DNA of 44,241 nt from an uncultured Alistipes sp. (GTDB taxonomy: Bacteria > Bacteroidota > Bacteroidia > Bacteroidales > Rikenellaceae), in assembly GCA_947629705.1 (NCBI GenBank), contig CANREN010000014.1:1-44241 (forward strand). The letters are read 5' to 3'. The first letter of the stretch is position 1. Each line of letters starts with the position of its first letter. The notes under the pieces were generated by a model. It was not told the DNA's origin. It did not search any database and was given only the letters and a program-made list of their open reading frames with translations. Shown here piece by piece: positions 22,736 to 31,206 of this stretch. Made by a program: the position numbers and the translations under genes.

Positions 22736-24289
22736 ATGCCGCAACGGATCACCCTCGTACTCTCGCCCAAACAGGCCGCCGACGTCTCCTGCCGCACGGC
22801 GCTCGCCGCACGCATGTTGGGCATCCGCGAAGATGAAATCGCCCTTGTACGGGTCGTGAAATGCTCCATCGACGCCCGGCAGCGCACACCTAAAATCAAC
22901 CTTTCGCTCGAAATCTACGTCGACCGCGAACCCGCGCCCGCGCCCGTACATTTCGACTATCCCGATGTTTCGCACGGCACCGAGATCATTATCGTCGGCT
23001 CGGGCCCGGCCGGACTTTTCGCAGCGCTGCGGTCGATCGAGCTGGGCTGCCGACCCATTCTGCTCGAACGCGGCCGCGAAGTATCGGCCCGCAAGGCCGA
23101 CATTGCCCGCATCAACCGCAACGGCGCGATCGATCCCGAATCGAACTACGCTTTCGGCGAGGGCGGCGCGGGCACCTTCTCCGACGGCAAACTTTTCACC
23201 CGCAGCAAGAAACGCGGCGATTACCATCGGGCGCTGCAGACGCTGGTCTTTCACGGCGCCGCGCCCGAAATCCTCTACGAAGCCCATCCGCATATCGGCA
23301 CCGACAAACTCCCCTATATCATCGCCCGCATCTGCCGGACGATCACCGATGCGGGCGGTTCGGTGCTTTTCGAACACAAAGTTACCGATCTGCTGCTGCG
23401 CGACGGTCGGATCCGCGGCGTGCGGTGCGGCGACGAGACGATCGAAGGGGCCGCCGTCGTGCTCGCCACGGGCCACTCGGCACGCGATATCTACGAACTG
23501 CTGTACAAGCGCGGCGTGCGCCTTGAAGCCAAACCGTTCGCCATGGGCGTGCGCATCGAGCATCCGCAAGCCCTCATCGACTCCATCCAATACCACTGCA
23601 CGGAACGGGGCGAATACCTGCCGGCAGCCTCCTATTCGTTGGTCAGCCAGCAGAACGGACGCGGCGTCTATTCGTTCTGCATGTGTCCGGGCGGATTCAT
23701 CGTTCCGGCCATGACCGATGCCGCCCAGTCGGTCGTCAACGGCATGTCGCCGAGCGGCCGGACATCGCCCTACGCCAATTCGGGATTGGTAACCGAAGTG
23801 CGGCTCTCCGATTTCGAGCACCTGCGGCCCGAATGGGGCGAGCTGGCCGGACTGCGGTTCCAGCAACAATTCGAAGAACTGGCCCGTCGGCAAGGCGGCG
23901 ACCGTCAAATCGCCCCGGCGCAACGGGTTACGGATTTCGTGGCCGGCCGGTCGAGCGGCACGCTCCCCCCGACCTCGTACATTCCGGGCATCACGTCCTC
24001 GCGGCTGGATCGCTGGATGCCCGCCTTCATTGCCGACGGGCTGCGGTCGGGGCTCAAGACGTTCGGACAGCGGATGCGGGGATTCGTTACCGATCAGGCG
24101 GTGGTCGTCGGCGTGGAATCGCGCACCTCGACGCCCGTTCGCATCCCGCGCGACCCCGCGACGCTCATGCACCCCGAAATCGAGGGATTGTTCCCGGCAG
24201 GCGAAGGGGCAGGCTATGCGGGCGGAATCATCTCGGCTGCGTTCGACGGCGAACGCATCGCCGAAGCCATCGCCCGGTACGTCGGCTGA
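22736..24289 (+). CDS. FAD-dependent dehydrogenase (COG2509-like)
   Basis: 517 aa. Seen: an N-terminal non-flavin domain (about 1-80), the FAD dinucleotide motif IIIVGSGPAGLFAALRSIE (about 84-102), LLERGRE, a GEGGAGTFSDGKL loop (about 141-153), VVLATGHSARDIYELL, and the C-terminal FAD-binding GLFPAGEGAGYAGGIISAAFDG. These fit the uncharacterised FAD dehydrogenases common in Bacteroidota and Clostridia. The substrate is unknown. It is a single gene with a long leader; a decayed WG-repeat fragment follows it. Confidence 0.92.
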   Translation: MPQRITLVLSPKQAADVSCRTALAARMLGIREDEIALVRVVKCSIDARQRTPKINLSLEIYVDREPAPAPVHFDYPDVSHGTEIIIVGSGPAGLFAALRSIELGCRPILLERGREVSARKADIARINRNGAIDPESNYAFGEGGAGTFSDGKLFTRSKKRGDYHRALQTLVFHGAAPEILYEAHPHIGTDKLPYIIARICRTITDAGGSVLFEHKVTDLLLRDGRIRGVRCGDETIEGAAVVLATGHSARDIYELLYKRGVRLEAKPFAMGVRIEHPQALIDSIQYHCTERGEYLPAASYSLVSQQNGRGVYSFCMCPGGFIVPAMTDAAQSVVNGMSPSGRTSPYANSGLVTEVRLSDFEHLRPEWGELAGLRFQQQFEELARRQGGDRQIAPAQRVTDFVAGRSSGTLPPTSYIPGITSSRLDRWMPAFIADGLRSGLKTFGQRMRGFVTDQAVVVGVESRTSTPVRIPRDPATLMHPEIEGLFPAGEGAGYAGGIISAAFDGERIAEAIARYVG

Positions 24290-24338
24290 CCCGAATCCGC
24301 CCTGCCACAAAAAACAATGCGATAAAACGTATTAATAA

Positions 24339-24435
24339 GGGAAGTGGGACTCTGCCGCCGAAAGGGGAAGAAATCATTCCGTTGAAATATGACAGTGCAA
24401 GGCCCGTCGAACGGCCGGATAGGGATTCCTTGAAT
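24339..24435 (+). pseudogene. Fragment of a WG-repeat gene
   Basis: Translates to GEEIIPLKYDSA, one WG-repeat core, with no start or further repeats. The DNA after it (from 24401, GGCCCG...GGCCGGATAG) resembles the DNA just after the intact WG gene (from 25280). This suggests that an ancestral WG gene was duplicated and that this copy was mostly deleted. Confidence 0.55.
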
Positions 24436-24454
24436 TTGGATACCGGTTCGCACG

Positions 24455-24484
24455 TTGCGGCTGTTGAAAAAAACAGTATATTTG
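24455..24484 (+). promoter_or_regulatory. Promoter of the WG-repeat gene
   Basis: -33 TTG (24455-24457) and -7 TATATTTG (24477-24484) with 19 bp between them, about 80 bp before the ATG at 24569. Confidence 0.65.
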
Positions 24485-24568
24485 TAGTGCTGAATTTGGG
24501 GTGCAGCGCATAACGCGCTTGTACGACGCACGGAAAGAGAAGAGACAAGATAATTAAATTTTGAGAAT

Positions 24569-25274
24569 ATGGAACAGCAATCAGAGGAAATGCTCTTGGA
24601 GAAGTATGAGGAAATAGCGGAGATCCTCGACGAAATGTTGTGGGGGGGGGTTCAAATATGATGAGATACATGATACCCGCGAGGGCATGGCAAGGGTGAA
24701 ATTGGGCGGCAAGTGGGGCTTTGTCGACGGCCCAGACGACGAAGTAATCCCGTTGAAATACGATGATGCATGTGATTTCTGCGAGGGCATGGCAAAGGTG
24801 AAATTGGACGGCAAGTGGGGCTATATCGACCGCACCGGAAAAGAAATCATCCCGTTGAAATACGATGAAATAGATTTTTCCCGCGAGGGCATGGCAAAGG
24901 TGAAATTGGACGGCAAGTACGGCTTTATCGACCGCACAGGAAAAAAGATTACCCCGTTGAAATACGATGGGGCAGGGCCTTTCTGCGAGGGGCTGGCAGT
25001 GGTGGAATTGGACGGCAAACGTGGCTTGATCGGCCGCAACGGCAAGGAGATAACCCCGTTGAAATACGATTTTGCAGGGAATTTTCACGAGGGCCTGGCA
25101 AAGGTGCAATTGGACGGCAAGGAGGGCTATATCGACCGTACCGGAAAAGAAATCATCCCGTTGAAATACGATCGTGCGTTTTACACCTTTCGCGACCCCT
25201 TCGGCATTGCAAGGGTGAAATTGGACGGCAAATGGGGTCTTGTCGACAAAGAGGGGAATGAATATTTCGATTGA
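24569..25274 (+). CDS. WG-repeat protein, reading frame interrupted at a G9 tract
   Basis: WG (beta-propeller-like) repeats are short structural repeats; their roles are mostly unknown. From ATG 24569 the frame gives MEQQSEEMLLEKYEEIAEIL..., then meets nine G (24642-24650) and stops at 24661. In the neighbouring frame, directly after the G tract, the WG repeats begin (FKYDEIHDTREG) and continue to the stop at 25272-25274: about six units of 28 residues with GMAKVKLDGKWGYIDRTGKEIIPLKYD-like cores, the longest intact piece starting at ATG 24687. Removing one G would join both parts. So this is either a phase-variable gene in the OFF state, a fresh pseudogene, or a homopolymer sequencing error. 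No signal peptide is visible. Confidence 0.75.
24642..24650. repeat. G9 tract at the WG-gene frameshift
   Basis: Nine G at codons 25-28 of the WG-repeat gene. With eight G the N-terminal and repeat frames are continuous; with nine they are not. Poly-G tracts are classic sites of slipped-strand change. Confidence 0.85.
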
Positions 25275-25393
25275 CAAACGGCCCGCCGAACCGGCCGGAT
25301 AGAGCCTCCTCGAAAAGCGGCTCGAACGCACCATCGCATGAATAAAATTCGTACCTTTACGAGCCATTATACGAATCTGGCCGCAAGGACGAA

Positions 25394-25831
25394 ATGATAC
25401 GCTATTACAACGACGACACGCACTACCGCTACCCCGACAAACGCCGCACAACCGGCTGGCTGACCGACGTCGCCGCTGCCGAGGGATACCGGCTCGGCGA
25501 GATATGCTATATCTTCTGCTCGGCGCAGCGCCTGCTGGAGATGAACCGCCAATACTTGGGGCATGATTATTATACCGACGTCATCACGTTCGATTACAGC
25601 GACCGCAAAGGCGCGCGGGTGATTTCGGGCGATATCTTCATCGACGTCGAAACCGTCGCCGACAACGCCCGCCAGTACGGCGCCACCACGTTGCAGGAGA
25701 TGCGGCGCGTCATCGTGCACGGCCTGCTGCACCTCTGCGGACAAAACGACAAAACGCCCCGCACCAACGCCCAAATGCGTCGCAAGGAGGACAATTATCT
25801 GAAATTCTGGCAAATGACGGATTCCAAATGA
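25394..25831 (+). CDS. ybeY: Endoribonuclease YbeY (rRNA maturation factor)
   Basis: 145 aa. A zinc endoribonuclease that matures the 16S rRNA 3' end and helps ribosome quality control. Seen: the metal-binding motif HGLLHLCGQND (Bacteroidota variant of HGxLHLxGYDH), preceded by VITFDYSDR and SGDIFIDVETV. Length is normal. It overlaps mnmG by four bases (ATGA), so the two are translationally coupled. Confidence 0.94.
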   Translation: MIRYYNDDTHYRYPDKRRTTGWLTDVAAAEGYRLGEICYIFCSAQRLLEMNRQYLGHDYYTDVITFDYSDRKGARVISGDIFIDVETVADNARQYGATTLQEMRRVIVHGLLHLCGQNDKTPRTNAQMRRKEDNYLKFWQMTDSK

Positions 25832-27771
25832 CACTCGACTACGATACGATCGTCATCGGCGCCGGTCATGCCGGTTGCGAAGCGGCGGCGGCGGCGGCCC
25901 GGCTCGGTTCGCGCACGCTGCTGCTGACCATGGACTTGACGAAGATGGCCGCGATGTCGTGCAATCCGGCGGTCGGAGGGGTCGCCAAAGGGCAGATTGT
26001 CAGAGAGATCGACGCACTCGGCGGCCAGATGGGATGGATCACCGACCGCACGGCCATCCAGTTCCGGATGCTCAACCGATCGAAAGGCGCCGCCATGTGG
26101 AGCCCGCGAGCCCAATGCGACAAAACCCGTTTTTCGGAGGAGTGGCGCCGTCTGTTGGAGAACACGCCGAACCTCTATCTTTGGCAGGATGCGGCGGTCG
26201 AATTATTGTTCACTCCCGTCGATAAGGGGAACGGACGAGCGGAAAGCGAGGGTGCGATTCCGCACAACGAACCGAATGCCGCCCAACGGCTTCGCATCTG
26301 CGGCGTACGCACGCGCATGGGGGTCGAATTTTCATGCAAATCGCTGGTTCTCACGGCCGGAACCTTTCTCGAAGGGTTGATGCACTGCGGCGCCTCACAG
26401 GCCGAAGGCGGACGGGCCGGCGATGCGGCATCGCACGGACTGACCGCCTCGCTTCGAGCCGTCGGATTCGAGGTCGGCCGCATGAAAACCGGCACGCCCG
26501 CACGGTTGGATGCCCGCACCATCGATTTCGAGGCATTAGAACCCCAATACGGCGATGAACGGCCCTCGAAGTTTTCTTTCTCGTCCGACACGCAACCGGT
26601 TGAAAATCAACTACCCTGCTTTTCGGTCTATACGACGCCGGAAGTCCACGAAATCCTGCGCAGCGGATTCGCCCTTTCGCCGCTTTTCAACGGCACGATC
26701 AAGGGCATCGGCCCCCGCTACTGCCCCTCCATCGAGGACAAACTACGCACGTTCGCCGACAAAGAGCAGCACCAGCTCTTCCTCGAACCCGAAGGACGAT
26801 CGACCAACGAATACTATCTGAACGGATTCTCCTCGTCGCTTCCGTGGGAGGTGCAATGGGAAGCCCTGCATCGGATGCGCGGGTTGGAAGAGGTGCATAT
26901 TTTCCGCCCGGGCTATGCCATCGAATACGACTATTTTCCGCCGACGCAACTACGCCATTCGCTTGAAACAAAGCGAGTTGCAGGTCTGTTTTTCGCCGGT
27001 CAGGTCAACGGGACGACCGGTTACGAAGAGGCTGCGGCACAAGGTCTGATGGCCGGTATCAATGCGCATCGGCGCATGGTCGGACAGGCTCCGATCGTGC
27101 TGAAACGCGACGAAGCCTATATCGGCGTGCTGATCGACGACCTCGTAACAAAAGGGGTCGACGAGCCCTATCGGATGTTTACCTCGCGGGCCGAGTACCG
27201 TATCCTCCTGCGGCAAGACAATGCCGATGCCCGGCTTACTCCGTTAGGCCATGAAATCGGATTGATTTCCGCCCGCCGATACGACGAATTTCGCGAAAAA
27301 AAGTCGCTCGTAGAATCGCTTATTTCCTTCGCCCGCGAACAGAGCATCAAAGCAGCCGAAATAAACAGCTATTTAATTTCGATCGGTTCAGACCCGCTCA
27401 CCCAAGGAAAACGGCTTTACGAAGTGTTGATGCGCAACAACGTAACCATCGAATCGCTCCGGCCGGTCATCCCGCCGCTGAACCGATTCATCGAAGAACA
27501 CGGGGTCGGCAGCGAAGTCATCGAAGAAGCCGAAATACAAATCAAATATCGGGGATATATCGAGCGAGAAAAATTGATCGCCGAGAAACTGCATCGGTTA
27601 GAGAATATCTCGATTCCGGCGGATTTCGACTATCAAGCGATACAAGCACTGACCATCGAAGCGCGCCAGAAACTCACGCGCATCCGTCCGGCGACCATCG
27701 GGCAAGCCTCCCGCATCCCCGGCGTCTCTCCTGCCGACGTCAACGTGTTATTGGTCAAGTTCGGGCGATAA
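25828..27771 (+). CDS. mnmG: tRNA uridine-5-carboxymethylaminomethyl modification enzyme MnmG
   Basis: 647 aa, slightly longer than the usual 620-630. With MnmE it installs cmnm5U34 in tRNA anticodons, using FAD. Seen: the FAD motif VIGAGHAGCEAAAAAARLG (about 7-25), SCNPAVGGVAKGQIVREIDALGG, a Cys-containing MHCGASQAEGGR segment, GYAIEYDYFPPTQL, FFAGQVNGTTGYEEAAAQGL, and the helical C-terminal GidA-associated domain (RIPGVSPADVNVLLV). The insertion around residues 130-165 (DKGNGRAESEGAIPHNEPN) accounts for the extra length. mnmG (gidA) is often near the chromosomal origin in bacteria, which fits the parS-like sites just downstream. Confidence 0.97.
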   Translation: MTLDYDTIVIGAGHAGCEAAAAAARLGSRTLLLTMDLTKMAAMSCNPAVGGVAKGQIVREIDALGGQMGWITDRTAIQFRMLNRSKGAAMWSPRAQCDKTRFSEEWRRLLENTPNLYLWQDAAVELLFTPVDKGNGRAESEGAIPHNEPNAAQRLRICGVRTRMGVEFSCKSLVLTAGTFLEGLMHCGASQAEGGRAGDAASHGLTASLRAVGFEVGRMKTGTPARLDARTIDFEALEPQYGDERPSKFSFSSDTQPVENQLPCFSVYTTPEVHEILRSGFALSPLFNGTIKGIGPRYCPSIEDKLRTFADKEQHQLFLEPEGRSTNEYYLNGFSSSLPWEVQWEALHRMRGLEEVHIFRPGYAIEYDYFPPTQLRHSLETKRVAGLFFAGQVNGTTGYEEAAAQGLMAGINAHRRMVGQAPIVLKRDEAYIGVLIDDLVTKGVDEPYRMFTSRAEYRILLRQDNADARLTPLGHEIGLISARRYDEFREKKSLVESLISFAREQSIKAAEINSYLISIGSDPLTQGKRLYEVLMRNNVTIESLRPVIPPLNRFIEEHGVGSEVIEEAEIQIKYRGYIEREKLIAEKLHRLENISIPADFDYQAIQALTIEARQKLTRIRPATIGQASRIPGVSPADVNVLLVKFGR

Positions 27772-27866
27772 ACGAACCGTTCGTTTTATCAGCTTTCTTA
27801 ATCCTTTTATTTATCCCAGGCGGGACGGCCTCGCCGCACAACAAAAAAAAACAAGCCGTCATTCAT

Positions 27867-27882
27867 TGTTCCACGTGGAGCA
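27867..27882. promoter_or_regulatory. parS-like site 1
   Basis: TGTTCCACGTGGAGCA differs in few positions from the bacterial parS consensus TGTTNCACGTGAAACA and is one base short of a perfect palindrome. An identical 16-mer lies at 28418. ParB binds such sites to load SMC and segregate origins. It sits between mnmG and ilvE, beside the ilvE terminator. Confidence 0.75.
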
Positions 27883-27916
27883 AAAAAAAGAGCTCAACGA
27901 ATAAATCGTCAAGCTC
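27882..27916 (-). terminator. Intrinsic terminator of metG-ilvE
   Basis: On the minus strand GAGCTTGACGA pairs with TCGTTGAGCTC (two G-U pairs) around TTTAT, followed by eight T (27882-27889). A classic terminator directly abutting the parS-like site. Confidence 0.85.
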
Positions 27917-27940
27917 AAAAAAACCGAGAAATCCTGCAGT

Positions 27941-28957
27941 TTATAAAACAATCGTACACCAGCCATGTTTGTCTTCGGCGCGGCCATGCTGAATATCCTG
28001 CAATTTATTATAAAGCGCCAAACTCTTTTCGCCGACTTTCATGCCGTAATCATAAACAACATTCGTCTGCATATCGAAAATTTTGCCGATCGGCGAGATG
28101 ATCGCAGCCGTTCCGCAGGCCCCGCACTCCTCGAAAGTGGCCAGTTCCTCCACTGGAATTTTCCGATCTTCGACTTCGAGGCCCATATCACGAGCCAACT
28201 GGCGCAAACTTTTGTTGGTGATCGAGGGTAGCACGGAATTCGATTTCGGCGTGATATACTTTCCCTCCTTGATACCGAAAAAGTTGGCAGCGCCGCATTC
28301 TTCGATATATTTATGCTCGGCTGCGTCCAAATATATCACATTCGAATAACCTAATTTGCGTGCATGCTCGCCCGAAAGCAGGCTGGACGCATAATTGCCT
28401 CCGACCTTCACATCGCCTGTTCCACGTGGAGCAGCGCGATCCTGTTCACGATCGATCGCAACCGAAATCGGTTTGATGCCCTCCTTAAAATAGGCTCCCA
28501 CCGGCGAACAATAAACGATCAACAGCGCATCTTTGGCCGGACGTACACCCAATCCGGCAGTCGTACCGAACATGATCGGCCGCAGATAGAGCGAAGCTCC
28601 GCTGCCATAAGGCGGAATATGACGTTCGTTGCGTTTTACAACCTCGATGCAGGCGTCGACCACCATTTCGACCGTCGGGACAGGCAGGCACAACCGCTCG
28701 GCAGAAGCACGCAACCGCTCGACATTGTCGCGCACACGAAACAGACGAACTTTGCCGTCGACTCCCCGAAAGGCTTTGAGCCCCTCGAACAACTCGATGC
28801 CGTAATGCAGACACGAAGCCGACATGTGCATCTTGATGTATTCGTCATCCGTGATGACCATTTCGCTCCATTTACCCTCCGTGAAAGTGTAACGAGCGTT
28901 GACGTCGGTCTTCCGATAATTGAACCCCAAGGCGCTCCAATCCAAATTGTTATCCAT
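27941..28957 (-). CDS. ilvE: Branched-chain amino acid aminotransferase
   Basis: 338 aa. A class IV PLP enzyme for the last step of leucine, isoleucine and valine synthesis (and the first of breakdown). Seen: FEGLKAFRG, YLRPIMFGT, the PLP lysine region DVKVGGNYASSL, and EECGAANFFGI followed by LPSITNKSLRQLA. It starts 22 bp after metG and shares its transcript. A parS-like site is embedded in the coding sequence at 28418-28433. Confidence 0.96.
   Translation of the reverse strand: MDNNLDWSALGFNYRKTDVNARYTFTEGKWSEMVITDDEYIKMHMSASCLHYGIELFEGLKAFRGVDGKVRLFRVRDNVERLRASAERLCLPVPTVEMVVDACIEVVKRNERHIPPYGSGASLYLRPIMFGTTAGLGVRPAKDALLIVYCSPVGAYFKEGIKPISVAIDREQDRAAPRGTGDVKVGGNYASSLLSGEHARKLGYSNVIYLDAAEHKYIEECGAANFFGIKEGKYITPKSNSVLPSITNKSLRQLARDMGLEVEDRKIPVEELATFEECGACGTAAIISPIGKIFDMQTNVVYDYGMKVGEKSLALYNKLQDIQHGRAEDKHGWCTIVL
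28418..28433. promoter_or_regulatory. parS-like site 2 (inside ilvE)
   Basis: TGTTCCACGTGGAGCA, identical over all 16 bases to site 1, 551 bp away. Finding the same 16-mer in a coding and a non-coding setting argues for selection on the DNA, not the protein. Confidence 0.75.
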
Positions 28958-28979
28958 CTCTCATCAATAATTAATTCCA

Positions 28980-31022
28980 CTAACGAACCGTCGCTCCGTT
29001 CGATACCTCCCCGTCGGGCTGCAACAAGCGCAGCGTTCCCGCAGCATCTTCGGCCATCAGGAGCATTCCGTTCGACAGAATGCCCTTCATCTCGCGCGGC
29101 TCCAAATTGACTAACACCAAAACCTGACGTCCGATCAGCTCATCGAATGTGAACCGATCGGCGATTCCCGAGACGATTTCGCGCTTGTCGATACCGGTAT
29201 CTACGGTCAATTTCAGCAATTTCTTGGTCTTTGCGATCTTCTCCGCGGCAAGAATCTTCGCTACGCGAATGTCCATTTTCTGAAAATCATCGAACGAAAC
29301 CGTATCTTTCTGCTGTTCAACGCTCTGCGATGCTTCGGCCGCCAGATTGGCCGCCTTGATCTCCGCCAGCTTATCCAGTTGACGCTGAATGACATCATCC
29401 TCGATTTTTTCGAAGAGCAATTCGGGTTTCCCGATCGCATGGCCCGCAGGCACCAAATCGGACGCACCCAACTGTTCCCAACCGAACTTGTCGACGGCCA
29501 GCATCCGCAGAATTTTGGCCGCTGCAAAGGGCATGAACGGTTCGATGGCGATCGCCGTATTGGCCGTAATTTGCAAAGCAATATGCAAAATGGTCTCGAC
29601 CCGCTTCGGATCGCTCTTGACCACCTTCCAAGGTTCGGTATCGGCCAGGTACTTGTTTCCGATACGGGCGATATTCATGGCATCTTTCAGTGCCTCACGG
29701 AAGTGAAAGGTCTCGATGTTGTTCTCCAACGAACCTTTCACGGCGGCCATTTCCGCGAGCGTCGCCCGATCGTAATCCGTCAGTTCGCCGGCGGCGGGGA
29801 CGACACCATTATAATATTTGGTCGTCAGCACCAACGCCCTATTGACGAAATTACCCAAGACGGCAACCAATTCGCTGTTGTTGCGCGACTGGAAATCCTT
29901 CCACGTAAAGTCGTTGTCCTTCGTTTCCGGCGCATTGGCACAGAGCACGTAGCGCAAAACATCCTCCTTGCCGGGGAACTCGTCGAGGTACTCATGCAAC
30001 CAAATGGCCCAGTTGCGCGAAGTCGAAATCTTGTCGCCCTCCAGATTGAGAAATTCGTTCGCCGGCACATTCTCGGGCAGAATGAAGCCGCCGTGCGCCT
30101 TCAGCATCGACGGAAAGACGATGCAATGGAAGACGATGTTGTCCTTGCCGATGAAGTGCACCATCTTCGTATCCTCCGACTTCCAGTATTTTTCCCAATC
30201 GGGCGTAAGCTCCTTGGTGGCAGAGATATAGCCGATCGGCGCATCGAACCACACGTAGAGCACCTTGCCCTCGGCGCCCTCGACCGGCACGGGAATGCCC
30301 CAATCCAGGTCGCGGCTCACGGCCCGCGGCTGCAATCCGCCGTCCAACCAACTTTTGCACTGCCCGTAAACATTGGTTTTCCACTCCTTGTGCCCCTCGA
30401 GAATCCACCGACGGAGAAAATCTTCGTATTCGTTCAACGGCAGGTACCAGTGTTTCGTCATCCGTTTCTCGGGCACGGAACCCGATACGGCGCTGTGGGG
30501 TTCGATGAGTTCGTCGGGCGAAAGCGTCGAACCGCACTTCTCGCATTGGTCGCCGTAAGCCCGATCGTTGCCGCATTTGGGGCAGGTGCCGACGATGTAG
30601 CGGTCGGCCAGAAAGGTCTGGGCTTCGGGATCGTAATACTGTTCGGAAGTCCGTTCGATGAATTTGCCTTCGTCGTACAATTTCCGGAAAAAGGCCGAAG
30701 CGGTTTCGGCATGGACGGGAGACGACGTACGCGAATAGATGTCGAACGAAATGCCGAGGCGTTCGAACGACGTTTTTATTAACTGGTGGTAGCGATCCAC
30801 GACCTGCTGGGGGGTGATACCCTCCTTGCGGGCCTTGATGGTGATCGGCACGCCGTGTTCGTCGGAACCGCATACAGAGATCACATCGCAGCCCTTCAAC
30901 CGGAGATAACGGGTATAAATATCGGAAGGGATATAGACACCGGCCAGATGGCCGATATGCACGGGGCCATTGGCATAAGGGAGTGCCGAAGTAACGAGAT
31001 AACGTTTGTATTTTTCGGTCAT
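28980..31022 (-). CDS. metG: Methionyl-tRNA synthetase
   Basis: 680 aa, the long class with a C-terminal tRNA-binding domain. Charges tRNA-Met. Seen: [16 protein letters not shown] (HIGH motif, about 12-27), a zinc knuckle with CPKCGND and CEKCGS (about 145-165), [17 protein letters not shown] (KMSKS variant KISTS), an anticodon-binding helical part, and an EMAP/Trbp111-like domain (about 570-680) with [13 protein letters not shown] and [19 protein letters not shown]. The frame extends to 31052, but that region overlaps the -7 box; ATG 31022 gives [18 protein letters not shown]. Confidence 0.97.
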   Translation of the reverse strand: MTEKYKRYLVTSALPYANGPVHIGHLAGVYIPSDIYTRYLRLKGCDVISVCGSDEHGVPITIKARKEGITPQQVVDRYHQLIKTSFERLGISFDIYSRTSSPVHAETASAFFRKLYDEGKFIERTSEQYYDPEAQTFLADRYIVGTCPKCGNDRAYGDQCEKCGSTLSPDELIEPHSAVSGSVPEKRMTKHWYLPLNEYEDFLRRWILEGHKEWKTNVYGQCKSWLDGGLQPRAVSRDLDWGIPVPVEGAEGKVLYVWFDAPIGYISATKELTPDWEKYWKSEDTKMVHFIGKDNIVFHCIVFPSMLKAHGGFILPENVPANEFLNLEGDKISTSRNWAIWLHEYLDEFPGKEDVLRYVLCANAPETKDNDFTWKDFQSRNNSELVAVLGNFVNRALVLTTKYYNGVVPAAGELTDYDRATLAEMAAVKGSLENNIETFHFREALKDAMNIARIGNKYLADTEPWKVVKSDPKRVETILHIALQITANTAIAIEPFMPFAAAKILRMLAVDKFGWEQLGASDLVPAGHAIGKPELLFEKIEDDVIQRQLDKLAEIKAANLAAEASQSVEQQKDTVSFDDFQKMDIRVAKILAAEKIAKTKKLLKLTVDTGIDKREIVSGIADRFTFDELIGRQVLVLVNLEPREMKGILSNGMLLMAEDAAGTLRLLQPDGEVSNGATVR

Positions 31023-31049
31023 GATCGAATGAAGGTAACAAATTCCGCT

Positions 31050-31057
31050 CAAAATTA
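31050..31057 (-). promoter_or_regulatory. -7 element for metG-ilvE
   Basis: On the minus strand TAATTTTG, matching TAnnTTTG, 28 bp before the metG ATG. Confidence 0.6.
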
Positions 31058-31167
31058 CACAATTTTAAGGGAAAAACAAACAACCAGCCGCCGAAACCGA
31101 CCGATGCAGAAAAAACGTTCCGACGGTGATTTTCGGATGATTCGGCTTCGTTTTCGGTAAAAATTCG

Positions 31168-31175
31168 TAAATTTG
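31168..31175 (+). promoter_or_regulatory. -7 element for pheS operon
   Basis: TAAATTTG, matching TAnnTTTG, 31 bp before pheS. It lies back to back with the metG promoter. No clear -33 element. Confidence 0.55.
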
Positions 31176-31206
31176 CAAATTAAACGCATCTCACAACGAA
31201 AAAACT

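Noticed and set aside
22724..24310. 528-codon minus-strand frame opposite the FAD dehydrogenase
   Set aside because: A shadow of the real gene; low-complexity Arg/Gly/Asp composition and no promoter.
24281..24513. Short plus-strand frame between the FAD and WG genes as a gene
   Set aside because: It contains only a WG fragment and has no start of its own; treated as a remnant.
29379..30782. 467-codon plus-strand frame opposite metG
   Set aside because: Antisense shadow of metG; composition mirrors the synthetase codons.
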